Below, piece after piece: positions 5,183 to 7,326 of a stretch of 7,326 bases of DNA. The position numbers and the translations under genes are program-made. Under the pieces are notes generated by a model, which searched no databases, was not told where the DNA came from, and saw only the letters and a list, made by a program, of their open reading frames with translations. The DNA is taken from positions 1-7,326 of the forward strand of contig DYIG01000076.1 of assembly GCA_020723725.1 (NCBI GenBank), given 5' to 3'. The stretch comes from Thermaerobacter marianensis (GTDB lineage Bacteria; Bacillota; Sulfobacillia; DYIH01; DYIG01). Each line of letters starts with the position of its first letter. Position 1 is the stretch's first letter.

Positions 5183-6339
5183 AGGGTAAACGCGGAACTA
5201 GTTTACGTCCAGGCGGGCGCATTGGAATCCTCGGGGGCGGTCAATTGGGGCGAATGCTTGCCATGGAAGCGCGGCGCATGAGCTATAATACCCATGTCCT
5301 CGATCCCGATCCTGATTGCCCTGCCTCCAAGGTTTGCGACGATCAGGTGGTGGGCGCCCTGGATGACCCTGCAGCGGCGGCCCTCCTGGCCAGCCGGGTC
5401 TCCGCCGTCGCCTGCGAATTCGAAAACGTCAGCCTTGACGCCGTAACCGCCGCGGAGAGGGTATGCCCGGTATATCCCCGGGCCGAGATCCTTGGCATCG
5501 CCCAGAACCGGGTTAAGGAAAAAGATCAAATGGTTCGCTTGGGTCTACCCGTTCCCGCTTACGCACCGGTGCGGACACAGGAAGATGTAGAGCCAGCCCT
5601 CAGGGTCACCGGCCTCCCCGCGGTGTTCAAAACGGCAACGGGGGGCTATGATGGCAAGGGTCAGGCGGTTGTGCGCAGCCTGGAAGAGGCCCTTACGGCC
5701 TTTGAGGACCTCCGGCCCCATGCTGAACTGCTGATCCTGGAAAGAATGATTCGGTTTACCAAGGAGCTTTCCGTTGTCTGCGCCCGGGATGCCAAGGGTG
5801 AGATGGCCTGCTACCCCGTTGCCGAAAACATCCACCGGGACGGGATTCTGGACGTATCAATCGTCCCCGCCCGTATCAGCGAACCGGTCGCTGCGGCCGC
5901 CCGGGAACTGGCAATGGCCGTGGCCGAAGGCTTGGACTTGGTTGGCCTGCTGGCCGTGGAAATGTTCCTCGCGGACGAAAATGACTTATTGATCAATGAA
6001 TTGGCGCCGCGCCCCCACAATTCCGGCCATTATACCCTGGACGCCTGCGCCTGCTCACAGTTCGAGCAGCTGCTGCGCATCACCTGCGGCCTGCCTCTTG
6101 GCAGCACCGACCTGTTGTCCCCGGTTGCCATGGTCAACCTGCTTGGGAATGTGTGGGTGGATTCCAACGGGGAACCTGACTTTGCTGCAGCCCTGACCGT
6201 ACCGGGGGTTAAACTGCACCTCTACGATAAGAAAGATATCCAACCCCGGCGGAAAATGGGTCACCTCTGCGCCACAGCCCCCAACGCCGACCTCGCCTTG
6301 TCCAGGGCATTGACGGCCCGGGCCAAGGCGGGAGGATAA
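5179..6339 (+). CDS. purK: N5-carboxyaminoimidazole ribonucleotide synthase (PurK)
   Basis: ATP-grasp enzyme that joins bicarbonate to aminoimidazole ribonucleotide, making N5-CAIR for PurE. The protein has 386 residues, normal for the family. Seen in order: glycine-rich GILGGGQLGRML (16-27), the ATP-grasp loop FKTATGGYDGKGQ (150-162), ERMIRFTKELSVVCARD (188-204), a metal/ATP site region EMFLADENDLLINELAPRPH (261-280), then NSGHYTLDAC. It starts inside the purE stop (ATGA overlap), and the preceding bases contain no good ribosome binding site, which indicates translational coupling. The N-terminal leader of about 12 residues before the Rossmann-like motif is slightly longer than usual. It is the last recognisable gene of the unit; the expected further pur genes are not in the window. 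Confidence 0.97.
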   Translation: MKGKRGTSLRPGGRIGILGGGQLGRMLAMEARRMSYNTHVLDPDPDCPASKVCDDQVVGALDDPAAAALLASRVSAVACEFENVSLDAVTAAERVCPVYPRAEILGIAQNRVKEKDQMVRLGLPVPAYAPVRTQEDVEPALRVTGLPAVFKTATGGYDGKGQAVVRSLEEALTAFEDLRPHAELLILERMIRFTKELSVVCARDAKGEMACYPVAENIHRDGILDVSIVPARISEPVAAAARELAMAVAEGLDLVGLLAVEMFLADENDLLINELAPRPHNSGHYTLDACACSQFEQLLRITCGLPLGSTDLLSPVAMVNLLGNVWVDSNGEPDFAAALTVPGVKLHLYDKKDIQPRRKMGHLCATAPNADLALSRALTARAKAGG

Positions 6340-6379
6340 CTTCTTAAGTGTTTGCCCGGCCACCTTAGACAGCACATCT

Positions 6380-6400
6380 CTAGGAGCACGTTGCAAAACC
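6380..6400 (+). repeat. 21-base direct repeat, copy 1
   Basis: Reads CTAGGAGCACG then TTGCAAAACC, and matches 19 of 21 bases of the copy at 6916-6936 in the same orientation. It may be the end of a mobile element; its identity is unknown. Confidence 0.6.
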
Positions 6401-6550
6401 GCCCTTTCATTTAGGGATTGTCTAAACGAGACTGATATACTGCCAGGTTAGCAGGATTTAGTAACAATAATCTCCCTGAAATAACTTGAAATGAACAAAT
6501 TGATACTTTTTACCCACCCGGGATAACCTTCTGCCAAATGACGAGTTATA

Positions 6551-6610
6551 TCGGAAAAACTTCCACACTAATCAACCAGTTGGATGGTGGAAAAATGTCC
6601 AAATCGTTTC
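6551..6610 (+). repeat. 60-base direct repeat, copy A
   Basis: Matches copy B (6740-6799) at 54 of 60 positions. The first 18 bases and the last 27 are identical, and all six differences fall in the middle. TTCCAC (6561-6566) and GTGGAA (6587-6592) are inverted arms within the unit. The copies are 189 bases apart. A repeated terminal binding site of an IS21-like transposon is one possibility, but this is not established. Confidence 0.8.
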
Positions 6611-6739
6611 AGGACTACACCCGATTGCTTCAGTCATTCCGAAAAACCTCGATAAAGTCAGGAGAAAAAAATGGTTTCCCATTGAATCCGGTAGTTGGCA
6701 CTAACTCATATAAGTGCCGAGAGCCAGATGGGGAGTGAT

Positions 6740-6799
6740 TCGGAAAAACTTCCACACGGATGAACCGGTCAGATGGTGGAAAAATGTCCAAATCGTTTC
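6740..6799 (+). repeat. 60-base direct repeat, copy B
   Basis: Second copy of the 60-base unit. The inverted arms TTCCAC (6750-6755) and GTGGAA (6776-6781) are conserved with the same spacing, and the variable bases lie between them. This pattern suggests the arms or a protein-binding site are the constrained part. Confidence 0.8.
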
Positions 6800-6819
6800 G
6801 GATCGCCCCCCTTGGTCCT

Positions 6820-6915
6820 CTAGTCCAACATGCGGAGTTTCTTGGCGATTGCCCGCTCCTTCTCTGCTGTGGCTCTGATCACTTCTACCGCCTGATTTTC
6901 GATTCTCAATACACC
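6820..6915 (-). pseudogene. Short coding-like remnant, C-terminal end of an unknown protein
   Basis: On the - strand a 31-codon frame ends in TAG and reads IENQAVEVIRATAEK, then ERAIAKKLRMLD. This is a charged helical composition typical of a real protein C-terminus. In frame just upstream is a TAG, where the 21-base repeat (6916-6936) begins, as if an element had cut off the rest of the gene. There is no start codon with a ribosome binding site. The family is not recognised, and it could be chance. Confidence 0.3.
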
Positions 6916-6936
6916 CTAGCAGCGCGTTGCAAAACC
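6916..6936 (+). repeat. 21-base direct repeat, copy 2
   Basis: Reads CTAGCAGCGCG then TTGCAAAACC, with two differences from copy 1 at 6380-6400. It abuts the coding-like remnant on the - strand, consistent with an element boundary. Confidence 0.6.
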
Positions 6937-7122
6937 ACTCCGCTTCTCGGTATCGCAGAACGCCCTAATAGAGCACGGATGTTCGTCAGGCTCATCTATG
7001 ATGTCTACCGACCCATTATGCCGGGCATCACCCCTCTTATTGAGGGATTATCGTGATCGATTTCGGCGACTTTTTTCAAGGAAAGCGATTTGATATTTTT
7101 TGCCACGGGAAAGACCCGGGGG

Positions 7123-7326
7123 TGCGGACATTTTTTTGGACTTTTTCACGCATAGCCTAGGCTCCGTCTATACTCCATTGGGCTCCTCGAACCCAGGGAC
7201 ATTTTAATGCGCTTCTCATTGTACCAATGCAGGTAGCGATTGAGCTTATCAATAAACTCCTCGATGCTGATTCCTGCCCACGATCTGCCGTAGAACATCT
7301 CATTCTTTAACCGCCCGAAGAAGCCT
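7123..7326 (-). mobile_element. IS3-family insertion sequence, 3' end (rest outside window)
   Basis: Contains the end of an IS3-family transposase on the - strand plus a short non-coding tail. The likely element edge is TGCGGACATTTTTTTGGAC on the + strand starting at 7123. IS3 termini typically begin with TG, and the stop codon lies about 20 bases inside this edge. The other end and any target duplication are outside the window, so the exact boundary is uncertain. Confidence 0.65.
7146..7326 (-). CDS. IS3-family transposase (OrfB, integrase core), C-terminal 59 residues
   Basis: Catalyses transposition of an IS3-family (IS150-like) element using an RNase H-fold DDE core. The - strand frame enters from beyond the window and ends at TGA (7148-7146). 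It reads GFFGRLKNEMFYG, then a helix (SIEEFIDKLNRYLHWYNEKR), then the diagnostic IKMSLGSRSPMEYRRSLGY. These match the region just after the catalytic Glu in IS3 integrases: ..E.FFG.LK.E, then YN..R....L...SP..YR. The Glu itself would be the codon just outside the window. The visible part has no frameshift, so it may belong to an intact element. The sequence style resembles Firmicutes elements. Confidence 0.88.
   Translation of the reverse strand, partial: GFFGRLKNEMFYGRSWAGISIEEFIDKLNRYLHWYNEKRIKMSLGSRSPMEYRRSLGYA

Larger units (their letters stand above)
6340..7122. other. Gene-free stretch with repeats and decayed mobile DNA
   Basis: After purK there is no credible gene for nearly 800 bases. 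Open frames at 6538-6738 and 6760-7056 lack ribosome binding sites and family motifs, and both simply run through the copies of a 60-base repeat. The DNA is more AT-rich than the genes before it, with several A- and T-runs. It holds two 60-base direct repeats, two 21-base direct repeats and a short - strand coding-like remnant. No clear intrinsic terminator for purK was seen. The stretch looks like successive insertions and decay beside an IS3 element. Confidence 0.7.

Noticed and set aside
6316..6325. GGCCCGGGCC palindrome near the end of purK
   Set aside because: Lies inside the coding sequence with no T-run; expected in GC-rich codons.
6365..6425. Inverted repeat TTAGACA ... TGTCTAA after purK as a terminator
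   Set aside because: Seven-base arms with a 47-base loop and no T-run; too weak to call.
6538..7056. Two small + strand frames sharing the peptide DGGKMSKSF
   Set aside because: The shared peptide only reflects the 60-base DNA repeat, whose 189-base spacing happens to be a multiple of three. No ribosome binding site or known domain.
6500..7104. Similar T-rich segments at 6500-6514 and 7090-7104 (13 of 15 bases alike)
   Set aside because: Low-complexity sequence; the match is short enough to be chance.

Overview
The window carries a chemoautotrophic CO2-fixation locus joined to two purine-biosynthesis genes, followed by decayed mobile DNA. The host looks like a moderately GC-rich Gram-positive bacterium of the Firmicutes/Clostridia type. 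This rests on strong GGAGG-type ribosome binding sites, GTG and TTG starts, a near-perfect sigma-A promoter, and an IS3-family transposase tail resembling Firmicutes elements. That assignment is an inference and no phylogeny was run.

Layout on the + strand: the 3' part of cbbL (RuBisCO large subunit, 1-900) and cbbS (small subunit, 934-1254). Next is a small winged-helix regulator on the - strand (1298-1618), convergent with cbbS. A compact divergent promoter region (about 1619-1745) follows. Then comes a tightly packed + strand run: a Raf1-like RuBisCO assembly factor (1746-2741), cbbX red-type RuBisCO activase (2761-3672), cbbR LysR regulator (3701-4678), purE (4703-5182) and purK (5179-6339). 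From 6340 to 7122 there is no credible gene, only repeats and gene debris. The last ~200 bases are the 3' end of an IS3-family element on the - strand.

The most notable point is the combination of parts. Raf1 is known to me as a RuBisCO assembly chaperone of the green lineage (cyanobacteria, algae, plants). CbbX is the activase of red-type RuBisCO. Here both sit in one probable operon next to a RuBisCO that is itself mosaic. The small subunit has a red-like N-terminal two thirds, but it ends like green-type small subunits and lacks the C-terminal beta-hairpin extension of red-type proteins. That hairpin is known to help red-type RuBisCO assemble without dedicated chaperones, so its absence gives a plausible reason to keep a Raf1.

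Proposed working order (inference): CbbL and CbbS are made from an upstream cbbLS unit. The Raf1-like protein helps CbbL assemble with CbbS, CbbX removes inhibitory sugar phosphates from the finished enzyme, and CbbR sets expression. The small winged-helix protein may gate the raf1 promoter. PurE and PurK carry out the bicarbonate-dependent steps of purine synthesis and appear to be cotranscribed with the cbb accessory genes.
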